Origin: UBA2137 sp050251555
Lineage (GTDB): Bacteria > Pseudomonadota > Alphaproteobacteria > Micavibrionales > Micavibrionaceae
Reading direction: 5' to 3'
DNA length: 64,000 nucleotides
Assembly (NCBI GenBank): GCA_050251555.1
Contig: JBFWMN010000003.1
Coordinates: 31,850-95,849 of the forward strand
Position numbers and translations under genes: made by a program. Shown piece by piece: positions 35,111 through 43,038 of the stretch; the stretch's first letter is position 1, and the number at the start of each line of letters is the position of its first letter. Under the pieces are notes generated by a model, which searched no databases, was not told where the DNA came from, and was given only the letters and a program-made list of their open reading frames with translations.

Positions 35111-36011
35111 GGCGACGCCCTTTCTCATCCATGAGGCCTGCCAGCGGCTTAGGAAATGTTGTCAGTCCCTCTGCGCGGAGGAGTGTATTGAAATTGTCGT
35201 CCTTTAATAAATGGCGTAATGCTTCGGTTACAAAGAGAAGCCTGTTGGAGGCAACATCAGCCTTGCGCGTTAAAAGCCGTTTTCTATCAACCTCGCGCTG
35301 GTAAACTTTCAGAACATCCTGAACTGTTATAGGCTTTTCATTAGCAGCTCGGCGGGGACGCGTATCGCCAATCATAGCCTTTCCACGTCGTTTTCGAGTG
35401 TCAATTAGGCGCTTCGCCATCAAGAGACGATTGCCTCGTAGTTGTTTTGATTCATAGGCCTCTTGAAGCGCACGCTGTTCATCTTCGGGGTTTTCTGCCA
35501 CGCGGATAGCAAGGCTGATTGGCATGTGGCCAGATTCAACGGCAGCCAGCAGGCGCTCTTCACCACGTTCCATTAAGTTCAGTACGCCTTGAACATAGTC
35601 GAGAGTAAGACCAGTCTTTTGTGAAATTTCGCGGGCGTCGTATCCCTGTTTTTGTAGAATCTCCACGCCCTGCAACAGATCGGTCGCCCGATGCTGCCGC
35701 CGTGCCAGATTTTCAACAAGGCTCATAATCAAGGCTTGTTCTTCGCTGGCATCAATAATGATGGCGGGTATATGAGTTTGACCGCATGCCATGAAAGCCT
35801 CAATACGGCCTTGCCCGCAAATCAGGTCATAGTCTTTGCCGACAGCACCGGAGCGGCACGGCGTGACGGTGATAGGGCGTTTCAAGCCCACCTGCGTCAT
35901 GTTGGTGGCTATATCATGGAAAACCTTTTGGTTTCGCACACGGGGGTTTAGGATATTGACCTTCTCAATCGGGATTAGCTTGATCTCGGAAGCGCGTTTG
36001 CCTTTTGTCAT
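35103..36011 (-). CDS. ParB N-terminal domain protein
   Basis: The 302-residue protein has the ParB nuclease/CTPase-type core: VNILNPRVRNQKVF, GLKRPITV, the box GQGRIEAFMA at about 67-76, SLVENLARRQHRATDL near 96-111, and a helix-turn-helix with GYDAREISQKTGLTLDYVQGVL. The C-terminal third is basic and unrecognised. It overlaps the RepB-like gene by 8 bases and the recombinase by 4, so the three form one operon. ParA is absent, so the pair may act in regulation or excision instead of ordinary partition. Confidence 0.85.
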   Translation of the reverse strand: MTKGKRASEIKLIPIEKVNILNPRVRNQKVFHDIATNMTQVGLKRPITVTPCRSGAVGKDYDLICGQGRIEAFMACGQTHIPAIIIDASEEQALIMSLVENLARRQHRATDLLQGVEILQKQGYDAREISQKTGLTLDYVQGVLNLMERGEERLLAAVESGHMPISLAIRVAENPEDEQRALQEAYESKQLRGNRLLMAKRLIDTRKRRGKAMIGDTRPRRAANEKPITVQDVLKVYQREVDRKRLLTRKADVASNRLLFVTEALRHLLKDDNFNTLLRAEGLTTFPKPLAGLMDEKGRRHG

Positions 36012-37576
36012 GCGGCCTCCGAAAGTGCTACACGCTCGGCCAGCATGAAGAATGTCTGCAAGCTATCGAAACGATAGGCATCCAGAGCAAAGTGATTATT
36101 TTCGACCAGGCGGATTTGCGGGTCTTCAATATCAATCGCTGGGATCAGGTAATAATCAAGAATATCCCTGTTATTTGCGTCCATACGCACTGCGATGGTG
36201 ATGTCCGGCATAAGGCTGGTATCAAGTTGAATTTTCCAACGGTTTTTGCCGTTTGGTGCTTGGGAGCATCGGCAAATAACCAGAGATACCTTGATTTCGT
36301 TGTTCACTATTAAGAAATCATTGGTGACCTCGCGGTGAACATGGCCGCCCAGATCTGCAATTTTATTGATTACGCCTTCTACCACGCCTGGATACATTTT
36401 GCGAAGATGGCGGTTATCTTCAATAAAGCGGAGGTCACGTCCTGGATCATATCCAATCAGTTTGTAAGCCTCCGTCAAGCCGCCAAATCGGTGCATGTAT
36501 GCACTACTAGGCGGCATGTCATCCGTTTCATCAATCAAGATGCCGGATAGCCAGCCTTGGCGCTCATGCAGCGCACGCAGTTTCGCGAGCATTTCTTCAT
36601 TGGTAAACTTGCGGTTTCGTTCACGGATGATGCCCTGCGCCGTATAGAAATGGCGCGGCTCAACGATGGCATCAAAAACACCGTCAGAACGCACCCACAT
36701 TTCTGGGTCATTTTCCACGCGCCGTTTTTTCAATTTGAAGGAGCGGCGGTTGAAGACATTATTACCGATGTATTTTTCATTGGTCAGAATGCCGTGAATG
36801 ACACCGCGCGTCCATTCTCGGCCAAGATCGGTCAGAACGCCCTGTTGGTTGAGGCGATTGGCGATTTCTGTCTCGTTCATGGTGTCTTCGACAAATGTCT
36901 TATAAATCCAGCGCACACGCTCAACTTCATCATCCGGCCCAGCCACTAGAATGACGCGATCCGTCTGCAGGGACTTATGCTCGCCACGCTTTAGTACGCC
37001 TTTGGGTTCACGGTTTTCATCCACTAGCACGCGGCGCAGGCCGTATCCTGCTGGGCCACCTTGCCGGAAACCCATCTCAATTAGCCTGCACTGTCCTGCA
37101 AAAACCTTCGCCGATAATTCACGGCTATATTCACCCGCCATTGCTCGCTTCACGCCCTTGACGATTGTCGAGACAGGGCTGCCATCATTTTCAAATTGTT
37201 CAGCTACATACTGGACTTCAATACCTGCACGGCGGCAAATATATTCATAATAGGCGCTCTCATCCGCATCCTGAAATCGGCCCCAACGGGTGACATCCAG
37301 TACAAGGATCACGCTATAATCCGCTACCCCCGACTGAACGTCGGCAATCAGATTTTGAAGGGCTTCACGTCCGTCGAGGCTCAACCCGCTCTTACCGGCG
37401 TCGGCATAGGTCTTGACGATGTCCATCTGACGGTGAGCGGCATAGTCACGGATCGCATCGGCCTGGTTTTCGGTGGAGTATTTTTGGTGATCGGTCGACA
37501 TGCGGACATACATTGCCGCACGTTGGCGCATCTGTGCGCCAATAGTTGACCCCTCTGATTTATTCTGACCTTCCAT
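36008..37576 (-). CDS. Large serine recombinase (integrase/resolvase family)
   Basis: The 522-residue protein starts with a resolvase catalytic domain: AAMYVRMSTDHQKYSTENQ with the active serine in RMST, and the Arg-containing EYSRELSAKVFAG further on. A recombinase domain (GYGLRRVLVDENREPKG and RVRWIYKTFVEDTMNETEIANRLNQQGV) follows, then a DNA-binding C-terminus of about 250 residues without an obvious Cys-rich ribbon. It probably carries out integration and excision of the element. I choose ATG 37576 as start; the frame extends upstream to 37651. Divergent from the regulator at 37664. Confidence 0.88.
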   Translation of the reverse strand: MEGQNKSEGSTIGAQMRQRAAMYVRMSTDHQKYSTENQADAIRDYAAHRQMDIVKTYADAGKSGLSLDGREALQNLIADVQSGVADYSVILVLDVTRWGRFQDADESAYYEYICRRAGIEVQYVAEQFENDGSPVSTIVKGVKRAMAGEYSRELSAKVFAGQCRLIEMGFRQGGPAGYGLRRVLVDENREPKGVLKRGEHKSLQTDRVILVAGPDDEVERVRWIYKTFVEDTMNETEIANRLNQQGVLTDLGREWTRGVIHGILTNEKYIGNNVFNRRSFKLKKRRVENDPEMWVRSDGVFDAIVEPRHFYTAQGIIRERNRKFTNEEMLAKLRALHERQGWLSGILIDETDDMPPSSAYMHRFGGLTEAYKLIGYDPGRDLRFIEDNRHLRKMYPGVVEGVINKIADLGGHVHREVTNDFLIVNNEIKVSLVICRCSQAPNGKNRWKIQLDTSLMPDITIAVRMDANNRDILDYYLIPAIDIEDPQIRLVENNHFALDAYRFDSLQTFFMLAERVALSEAA

Positions 37577-37627
37577 CCGTTTTTCTCTTTCCGATTTAGA
37601 CACACATCTCACCTGCAGTTTCAGGAA

Positions 37628-37659
37628 ACCGCTCTTTGGAATCTTAACCAAGGAGCGGT
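37628..37659. promoter_or_regulatory. Inverted repeat covering the ribosome site of the 37,664 regulator
   Basis: ACCGCTCTTTGG (37628-37639) and CCAAGGAGCGGT (37648-37659) pair along all 12 positions in RNA (one G-U), with an 8-base loop. The right arm contains AAGGAG, the ribosome site of the gene starting at 37664. It can act as an operator between the two divergent genes or as an RNA hairpin that hides the ribosome site. Confidence 0.6.
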
Positions 37660-37663
37660 GTAA

Positions 37664-38254
37664 ATGTCACAAGCTAAAAAAGACCAACTTTTTCCTATCA
37701 AACCTCGTGCTATTTCAGATGACGAACTGGCGAAAATCGTGGCTTCTGCGTTACGGCAGGACTTCGGTGAAATGACCTCTGCGGTCAAGCAAATTGGCAA
37801 GCTCACAAATGCAAATTTGAGGGCTATTAAGAACTGGTATGAAGCGCGAAACGCGCCATCTTCTGGCCATTTATTATTACTCGCAAGGTCGTCACCGAGC
37901 ATTCTGAAATTCATCCTCATGCAGATTGGTGGGGAGGATTTATGGGACGCTTTCAGGCTGTTGGCGGGTCATGCCGTGCCGGACGTGGAGGAACCAGAGG
38001 CTCATGTTTTTAGTGACCAATCTATCACTAAAAATGCCCCTTTAAATGTCCCATTAAAATCGCTTAATGAACGACAACGATGGTTTTTGCTGCTTGTCCG
38101 ACGAAGGCAAAAGGCCCGCGCGGAAGATATTTCTGACCATTTTGGCGTGGCCATCAAAACTGCCAGGCGCGATATCAAAACCTTAAAAAGCGCTGGAAGA
38201 ATTCGCTTTGTGGGAGCAAAGAAAACAGGATGCTATGAGATCGTTGACCAATGA
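37664..38254 (+). CDS. Two-domain helix-turn-helix regulator
   Basis: A 196-residue protein with an N-terminal helix-turn-helix-like region (AVKQIGKLTNANLRAIKNWYEARNAP) and a C-terminal DeoR-like winged helix (ARAEDISDHFGVAIKTARRDIKTLKSAGRIRFVG). It is transcribed away from the recombinase from a shared region with a strong inverted repeat. By position it could control the recombinase-ParB operon and the lysogenic state; it is not a CI- or C2-type repressor. Convergent with the next minus-strand gene. Confidence 0.8.
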   Translation: MSQAKKDQLFPIKPRAISDDELAKIVASALRQDFGEMTSAVKQIGKLTNANLRAIKNWYEARNAPSSGHLLLLARSSPSILKFILMQIGGEDLWDAFRLLAGHAVPDVEEPEAHVFSDQSITKNAPLNVPLKSLNERQRWFLLLVRRRQKARAEDISDHFGVAIKTARRDIKTLKSAGRIRFVGAKKTGCYEIVDQ

Positions 38255-38256
38255 TT

Positions 38257-38610
38257 TTATTTCTCGGCCACGAGACTTACTTCCATGCCATCGCTTCTGA
38301 CGATAAGGGAATTATTGGCTGGATTATAGCCAAGCTCTACGGTTTCGGATTTAGGGAGCTTTTGAAGAGTGACGGCAAGATGCTGGCTACCGACTTTTAC
38401 GCTTTGCCGGAAGCCGCATTTCACTTGGATGACATTGCTTTGCGTAGGTGCATCGACCACAAGGAAGGTTGGGTGGAATTCGATAATGGTGTGCTTTTCA
38501 ATATGGCCTTTTACCCCGCGCGGCATCCGTTTCATTTTGGGCGCTGCAGCGAATTTCAAAAGCTCAGCAAAGGGTACGCTGACAGTATTGATTTTAGTTT
38601 TGCTGGTCAT
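38257..38610 (-). CDS. Unknown beta-rich protein
   Basis: A 117-residue protein rich in beta strands (NTVSVPFAELLKFAAAPK, TIIEFHPTFLVVDAPTQSNVIQVKCGF and VELGYNPANNSLIVRSDGMEVSLVAE), without recognised family. AGGAT precedes the ATG at 38610. It follows the HNH gene by 27 bases on the same strand. A plus-strand frame at the same place shares an ATGA with the regulator stop, but its product looks less protein-like, so I prefer this strand. Confidence 0.6.
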   Translation of the reverse strand: MTSKTKINTVSVPFAELLKFAAAPKMKRMPRGVKGHIEKHTIIEFHPTFLVVDAPTQSNVIQVKCGFRQSVKVGSQHLAVTLQKLPKSETVELGYNPANNSLIVRSDGMEVSLVAEK

Positions 38611-38637
38611 GTTCATACATCCTAATAATTGGGCAGG

Positions 38638-39681
38638 TCAGCAGTAATCATCAATGGAATCGCCACCAGTCCATTCAAGGCCGCGAGCAAGGCAGAATTG
38701 TTTTTCTACGCCTTCCTTGCTGAAAAATGTACTGATACTTGTATGTACATACAACCCATCTTCAAAGCTGATTTTCGCAAGCGACCACGGTTTCAAACCA
38801 CCCGATTCACACATCACGCAGACGGACTGGCCGTCGTCGATGAGTGCGGATTCTAAAACCGTATGCGTTGAAAGGTCGTTGCGCGAAAATACAGCGCCTG
38901 CCACCAGATTAGCGGCATACGCCGCAATCGGATGATCTTCAGGTTTTTGTGGGCAACATGGGAATTCGCTCGGAACGCGCCATTTGCGCTGGGCTGCGCC
39001 TGGGGTTTTCGCCATGACCAGATCAGAGATTTCTGGCGGAGCTGCCCATTCTCGTGGCGGCATTGCGGCGCGTGCCATGCGCTGAGCTGTCATTACGGTT
39101 TTCAGGGGTGGGTTGGCAGGAACGGGCTTGAACAGCCATTCTCCCAAAGAGCCGCCGCCAGAAGCCGGTTTATCGCTTTTCGTCCAGAGGTGCATGCGCT
39201 CTCGGCAGGCCTGCGCTTCTTCGGGGCTGACTGTCCGCATCCATTCAAAATTGCGGTCAAGGCTGCCATGGCGCAAAATCGAGGGGTCTGCCAAAAAGGC
39301 TTCGATGCTGCCGCAGATGAATTCGATCCGACTAACCGTGATGGGGTTGAGCAGCGCGTTTTCCAGCCGCGTCAACCAGCGCAGATTTTCGGGTCGATTA
39401 TTGCGCCGGTTCGTGTCGATGTGATCGACGACATGTTCCGGTGTCGGCGGCTCCCCATGAAAGGCCGTGGCTACGATCCTGTGGATGCGCACCTGTGAAA
39501 TATACATATAGCCGTTCTGGCTATTCGGTTTGCCGAAAGTCCATTGATTATCGGTCGGACGCGGGCGTTTACCTGCGCGGGGGTGGCGCATGACCGCCCC
39601 GTTATCCCGAACGGAATAGCGTTCATCATCATAGGTGCAATCCACCTCGCGCTGGCAGTCCTGTACGCTGATTTCTGTCAT
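38638..39681 (-). CDS. HNH endonuclease signature protein
   Basis: The 347-residue protein contains an HNH nuclease motif in the N-terminal part: IHRIVATAFHG, HVVDHIDTNRRNNRPENLRWLT at about 70-110, with the expected two His and Asn. The remaining 240 residues hold no recognised domain. Such proteins occur in phages and plasmids as homing-type or packaging-associated nucleases. ATG at 39681 is preferred, with GAGGT before it. It lies 8 bases after the upstream gene of the same operon. Confidence 0.8.
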   Translation of the reverse strand: MTEISVQDCQREVDCTYDDERYSVRDNGAVMRHPRAGKRPRPTDNQWTFGKPNSQNGYMYISQVRIHRIVATAFHGEPPTPEHVVDHIDTNRRNNRPENLRWLTRLENALLNPITVSRIEFICGSIEAFLADPSILRHGSLDRNFEWMRTVSPEEAQACRERMHLWTKSDKPASGGGSLGEWLFKPVPANPPLKTVMTAQRMARAAMPPREWAAPPEISDLVMAKTPGAAQRKWRVPSEFPCCPQKPEDHPIAAYAANLVAGAVFSRNDLSTHTVLESALIDDGQSVCVMCESGGLKPWSLAKISFEDGLYVHTSISTFFSKEGVEKQFCLARGLEWTGGDSIDDYC

Positions 39682-39689
39682 GGCACACC

Positions 39690-40319
39690 TCACGCGCTAA
39701 GCGGCACGAGAACTTCCCGTGCGCCGCCTGTGCGTCTTTCCTCGGAAATCTTGGCAAGGCCAAATCCAATACGTCCAGCGACACGCGGAAGCTCTACCGT
39801 GGTAACAGTATCAACATGCATGTTCCCATCATCGGCTTTATAGGCATGCTTGACGATCAAGAATACGCTGTCATCCGTATCTTTCACATCCAGGATATGA
39901 TGTCTGGGGATATTATATAAATTACCACTCTCAATCAGGCCTCTGTCTTCGGCCATGAACTTTACCAGGCTCAAAAAGCTTCTGAACGGTGGAAAGGCAC
40001 TTGCCCATTGAACATTCGCAAACAAGGCGGCATAAACCCCTTCACCTAGGGCGTAGCTATCGGGCAATTCAGGGTGCAGGCCTTCCAGATCTTTGCGCCG
40101 CTGGTCAATCAGGTCATCGGGGGCCATGACGACAATCTTGGCCAGATGCAGATTGCTGATAGGATATTTTGTGTCCGCCAGCATCGTGTTCTTAGAGGGG
40201 TAGCCAAAGAATGCCGCCCCAAGTTCGTGCGCATGGGCGGACTTCAATTTGACGCCATATTTTTCGAGGGTGGTAGCGCGTAATGAATCCGCGCAAAGTT
40301 TTGTGATATCGTGCTGCAT
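39690..40319 (-). CDS. Unknown protein of element accessory operon
   Basis: A 209-residue protein (KYGVKLKSAHAHELGAAFFGYPSKNTMLAD near the start, then DDSVFLIVKHAYKADDGNMHVDTVTTVELPRVAGRIGFGLAKI-type strands). The first segment resembles short N-terminal regions of proteins encoded on plasmids and integrative elements, but no function is known. ATG at 40319 has GGAGG at 6-base spacing and is preferred over the TTG two codons upstream. First gene of a three-gene minus-strand operon. Confidence 0.7.
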   Translation of the reverse strand: MQHDITKLCADSLRATTLEKYGVKLKSAHAHELGAAFFGYPSKNTMLADTKYPISNLHLAKIVVMAPDDLIDQRRKDLEGLHPELPDSYALGEGVYAALFANVQWASAFPPFRSFLSLVKFMAEDRGLIESGNLYNIPRHHILDVKDTDDSVFLIVKHAYKADDGNMHVDTVTTVELPRVAGRIGFGLAKISEERRTGGAREVLVPLSA

Positions 40320-40664
40320 AAGCAACCTCCGTTAAGTGGCACTGGGCTTTAAATCGGTTGTCGTGAGCGTTCAATCACAACCATGCCAGCGGTTTAACAA
40401 AGGTTCACCAAAGGGCTGGTAGTCTGCAGTCGTATCGTCTTTTCGGGCGCTCACACCTGGGGCAATTCGATTCCTGCCAAAAGCATATGGCAGAACATTG
40501 CTGGCTTCAAGTCCAAAACTTTGGTGGGTCGCTTTTGTTATTTAATAACAATATATTAGCCAATTCTAGACAAGTTAGAATGATGAGCTACAATACACCA
40601 CCATTTTTTCCAAATATCAGAAGATTTATTAAGCTCCTAAAAAAGCGGGATTTTTTTGGTTAAA
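40320..40664. other. Intergenic region near the probable right edge of the element
   Basis: This 345-base stretch holds no convincing gene on either strand. Bases 40356-40383 contain an imperfect inverted repeat (GGTTGT...TCACAACC) that could be an operator for the operon starting at 40319. From about 40540 it becomes AT-rich. The change of composition and the end of element genes make it a candidate place for an attachment site, but no repeat supporting this could be found. Confidence 0.5.
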
Positions 40665-41498
40665 TTACATATTGTAAGGCTCATATATTCTTTTTTGCAA
40701 AGTGATGTTGTAATTGCCTTGCTTTATAGAGCGTATGGCACACGATTTATACACGCCAAAGTAACTATCCATTAAGTCTTGTTTATGAGTTGCATCGAAT
40801 ACAGGATTGATTTCGCTGCACTCCTCTGGATGAGTCGCGACATATAAAATTGCCAAGATGTCCAATAATAAGAAAAGCCTTAATGTATGAAGATTATTTA
40901 TAAATATGTCAGGCACAGAAAGTAGATGAAGCATAACATTACGATTAAACCCGTCCTGATTAGATAAATTATACCGCGTTCCATTTATAAAAAACACTTT
41001 TTCACAAATATGAGCCACGTACTTATGTTGGAGTAAAAGATGTTGATGCCAATATATCTCAGGATTTAGTTTTGCTTTGACGTACCCTAATACAGATTCG
41101 GCTTTTTTGGCTAAAGGGCTATGCTCATTATAATCAGCAATATCTGATTTGCCCCAACGATCAATAACAGCTTCAATAACAGGTGTTAGAGTCATATAGG
41201 AGCAAAACCAATTGTCCTCGTAGTAGGCTATAGTGGCGGCATCTATGACTTTTATTAGTTCTTCGAATGGAGCAAGTGTCGAATAAAAATATGTAGCTTG
41301 ATAAGCTCTCCTCCAGGGTAAAACCACTTCTTTTGTTACATGAAATTTTAATTTATCAAGTTCACCAGTATTAATCTTTTCAAAGCATTCTGTGATCCAT
41401 TGACCATTGACGGAATTGTAAGGTGGAACGCAAAAATGTTCATTAAACAGAAGCTCATTGATTTCCCCAATACTGATAAGAGTGCCATCTTTTGACAT
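40665..41498 (-). CDS. Unknown AT-rich orphan gene
   Basis: A 277-residue protein (MSKDGTLISIGEINELLFNE at the start) rich in aromatic residues, Ile and Asn, without recognised motif. Segments such as NVMLHLLSVPDIFINNLHTLRLFLLLDILAILYVATH are helical and hydrophobic but not clear membrane spans. Its base composition is much more AT-rich than its neighbours, suggesting recent transfer. It lies alone between the element's accessory operon and the efflux operon. Confidence 0.7.
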   Translation of the reverse strand: MSKDGTLISIGEINELLFNEHFCVPPYNSVNGQWITECFEKINTGELDKLKFHVTKEVVLPWRRAYQATYFYSTLAPFEELIKVIDAATIAYYEDNWFCSYMTLTPVIEAVIDRWGKSDIADYNEHSPLAKKAESVLGYVKAKLNPEIYWHQHLLLQHKYVAHICEKVFFINGTRYNLSNQDGFNRNVMLHLLSVPDIFINNLHTLRLFLLLDILAILYVATHPEECSEINPVFDATHKQDLMDSYFGVYKSCAIRSIKQGNYNITLQKRIYEPYNM

Positions 41499-41613
41499 GA
41501 TTGATCTCTTCGCTTAATGGGCGTTATTTTGACGGATATTAAAATCTATTTTACGAGGATGTAAGAAAAAGTCCTTACAACACCTCATTGCTCCCCAATC
41601 CATGATCCAGACT

Positions 41614-43038
41614 CTATTTCGGAGGGAATTTTTCCCAGCCGCCGCCCAGTGACGTCAGCAGGGCAATCAGTTTGGTCAGTGAGCGCGTTTCTGAAAGAAC
41701 AAGCTCATTTTCACCTGCGGTCAATTCACGCTCGGCATCTAGTACGGAAAGGTAATCCGTCTCGCCCGCATCAAGAAGTTCTTGCGCCAGAGAAACGGAT
41801 TTACGCCGTGTGCGCACACTTTCCTCAAGACGCTGGCGGGTTTCCAATTCCTGCCCATATTGTGTAAGCGCGCTTTCCGCGTCGCGCAATGCCTCAAGCA
41901 CTGATTGTTCGTAACGGGCAAAGGCCGCACGGCTTTCAGCCTTTTGAATATCGATACCTGCACGAATGGCGCCGCCGTCAAAGATCGACCATTGCAGCAA
42001 AGAGGCCAGCGACCAAACCCCCGAAGAGGCGGTAAAGAGATCGCCGAAGGTGCTTGCTTGCGACCCCGCATTGCCCGTCAGGAAAAATTTCGGGAAAAGC
42101 TCGGCTTGCTGTGCGCCGATATCCGCAACCGAGGCTGCGAGCTCACGCTCAGCCATGCGAATGTCGGGTCGTCTGCGCAAAATATCGGAGCGTAAGCCCA
42201 CGGGCACAAGATCGGGCGGGGCGGGCAAAGGTTTGACCTCTTGCATTTCGCCAAGCAGGCTTTCGGGTGGCTGACCGAGCAAAACGGAGAGCGTATAGAT
42301 GCCGCTTTTCATGTCGGCTTCGAGATTGGGCAGGCGTGATTGCGTCAACTGATATTCACCTTGAGCGCGGGTCAAATCAAATTCGCTGGCTTCTCCTGCT
42401 TCGAGGCGGGCACGGATCAGCTCATAGGTTTCTTTTTGCAGTTTCGTGTTGTCGCGTGTGATGGCAATTTGTTTTTGCAATCCGCGCACCTCGTAATAGG
42501 TACGGGCGACTTCGGAGAGCGTTGCCAAAAGTACGTCCTGATAGCTTGCCAATGCACCTTGGGTACGGGCATCTGCCGCTTCGTATGTACGGCGGTTACC
42601 GCCAAAAATATCGATTTCCCATGAGGCATCAAACCCCGCGTCATAGACGTTGCGGATATTTCCGCCTGTGCCGCCACCATTCAAGCCACCGCCTGATTTA
42701 CCACGAACTCCCTGACCTGACGCATCTATAGAGGGGAGAAAAGATGCGCCGGCCTGAGCGCGTGCAGCGCGGGCGGCAAGCAGGTTGGCCTGCGATTCCT
42801 CGACATTTTTATTATGTGTTGCTGCCGCCTCGATATATTTGCTTAAGAGCGGATCTTTGAAAATTTCCCACCATGCAACTTGCGCGGGGGCGCTGGTGCT
42901 GGTTGCTCCGGACTCGCTCAACCATTGCCCTTCATAGCGGGTTGTATCGGGTGCGTTGTAATCAGGCCCGACGGAACAGGACGACAATGTCAGGAGCACC
43001 AGCGCGCAAGCGGTTACCGTCATTTGCGAATAGGTCAT
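41614..43038 (-). CDS. RND efflux outer-membrane factor (NodT/OprM family lipoprotein)
   Basis: The 474-residue protein has a signal peptide with lipobox LSSCS (Cys about 21), then the two OEP repeats: VAWWEIFKDPLLSKYIEAAATHN, ARRTYYEVRGLQKQ-like helices, RRRPDIRMAERELAASVADIG, and GETDYLSVLDAERELTAGENELV at the end. It forms the outer-membrane channel of a tripartite pump. It overlaps the permease gene by 4 bases and is the last gene of the efflux operon. Confidence 0.93.
   Translation of the reverse strand: MTYSQMTVTACALVLLTLSSCSVGPDYNAPDTTRYEGQWLSESGATSTSAPAQVAWWEIFKDPLLSKYIEAAATHNKNVEESQANLLAARAARAQAGASFLPSIDASGQGVRGKSGGGLNGGGTGGNIRNVYDAGFDASWEIDIFGGNRRTYEAADARTQGALASYQDVLLATLSEVARTYYEVRGLQKQIAITRDNTKLQKETYELIRARLEAGEASEFDLTRAQGEYQLTQSRLPNLEADMKSGIYTLSVLLGQPPESLLGEMQEVKPLPAPPDLVPVGLRSDILRRRPDIRMAERELAASVADIGAQQAELFPKFFLTGNAGSQASTFGDLFTASSGVWSLASLLQWSIFDGGAIRAGIDIQKAESRAAFARYEQSVLEALRDAESALTQYGQELETRQRLEESVRTRRKSVSLAQELLDAGETDYLSVLDAERELTAGENELVLSETRSLTKLIALLTSLGGGWEKFPPK

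Larger units (their letters stand above)
1..40319. mobile_element. Integrated siphophage-like element with cargo (left end outside window)
   Basis: From the left edge to about 40.3 kb the genes are phage morphogenesis, lysis, a candidate defence operon, ParB-type partition proteins, a large serine recombinase and HNH-type accessory genes. Late genes follow the lambda order: terminase, portal, protease, decoration, capsid, neck, tail tube, chaperone, tape measure, tail tip, lysis. The right edge is uncertain; the last clearly element-like gene begins at 40,319 and chromosomal-type genes (RND efflux) are clear from 43,038 leftwards to 41,614. The AT-rich gene at 40,665-41,498 could be on either side. 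No attachment site could be identified, because the other end is not visible. No replication genes and no CI-type repressor are present in this part. Confidence 0.75.

Noticed and set aside
38251..38625. Plus-strand open frame of 124 codons sharing ATGA with the regulator stop
   Set aside because: The overlap is tempting, but the minus-strand product at this place looks like a real beta-rich protein with a ribosome site and is in line with its operon. The choice is not certain.
40356..40383. GGTTGT...ACAACC as an attachment site
   Set aside because: Imperfect and unpaired with any second copy in the window; at best an operator.
41560..41579. TGTAAG/CTTACA inverted repeat as a terminator of the efflux operon
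   Set aside because: The stem is only 6 bp, with weak pairing and no T-run; too poor to annotate.
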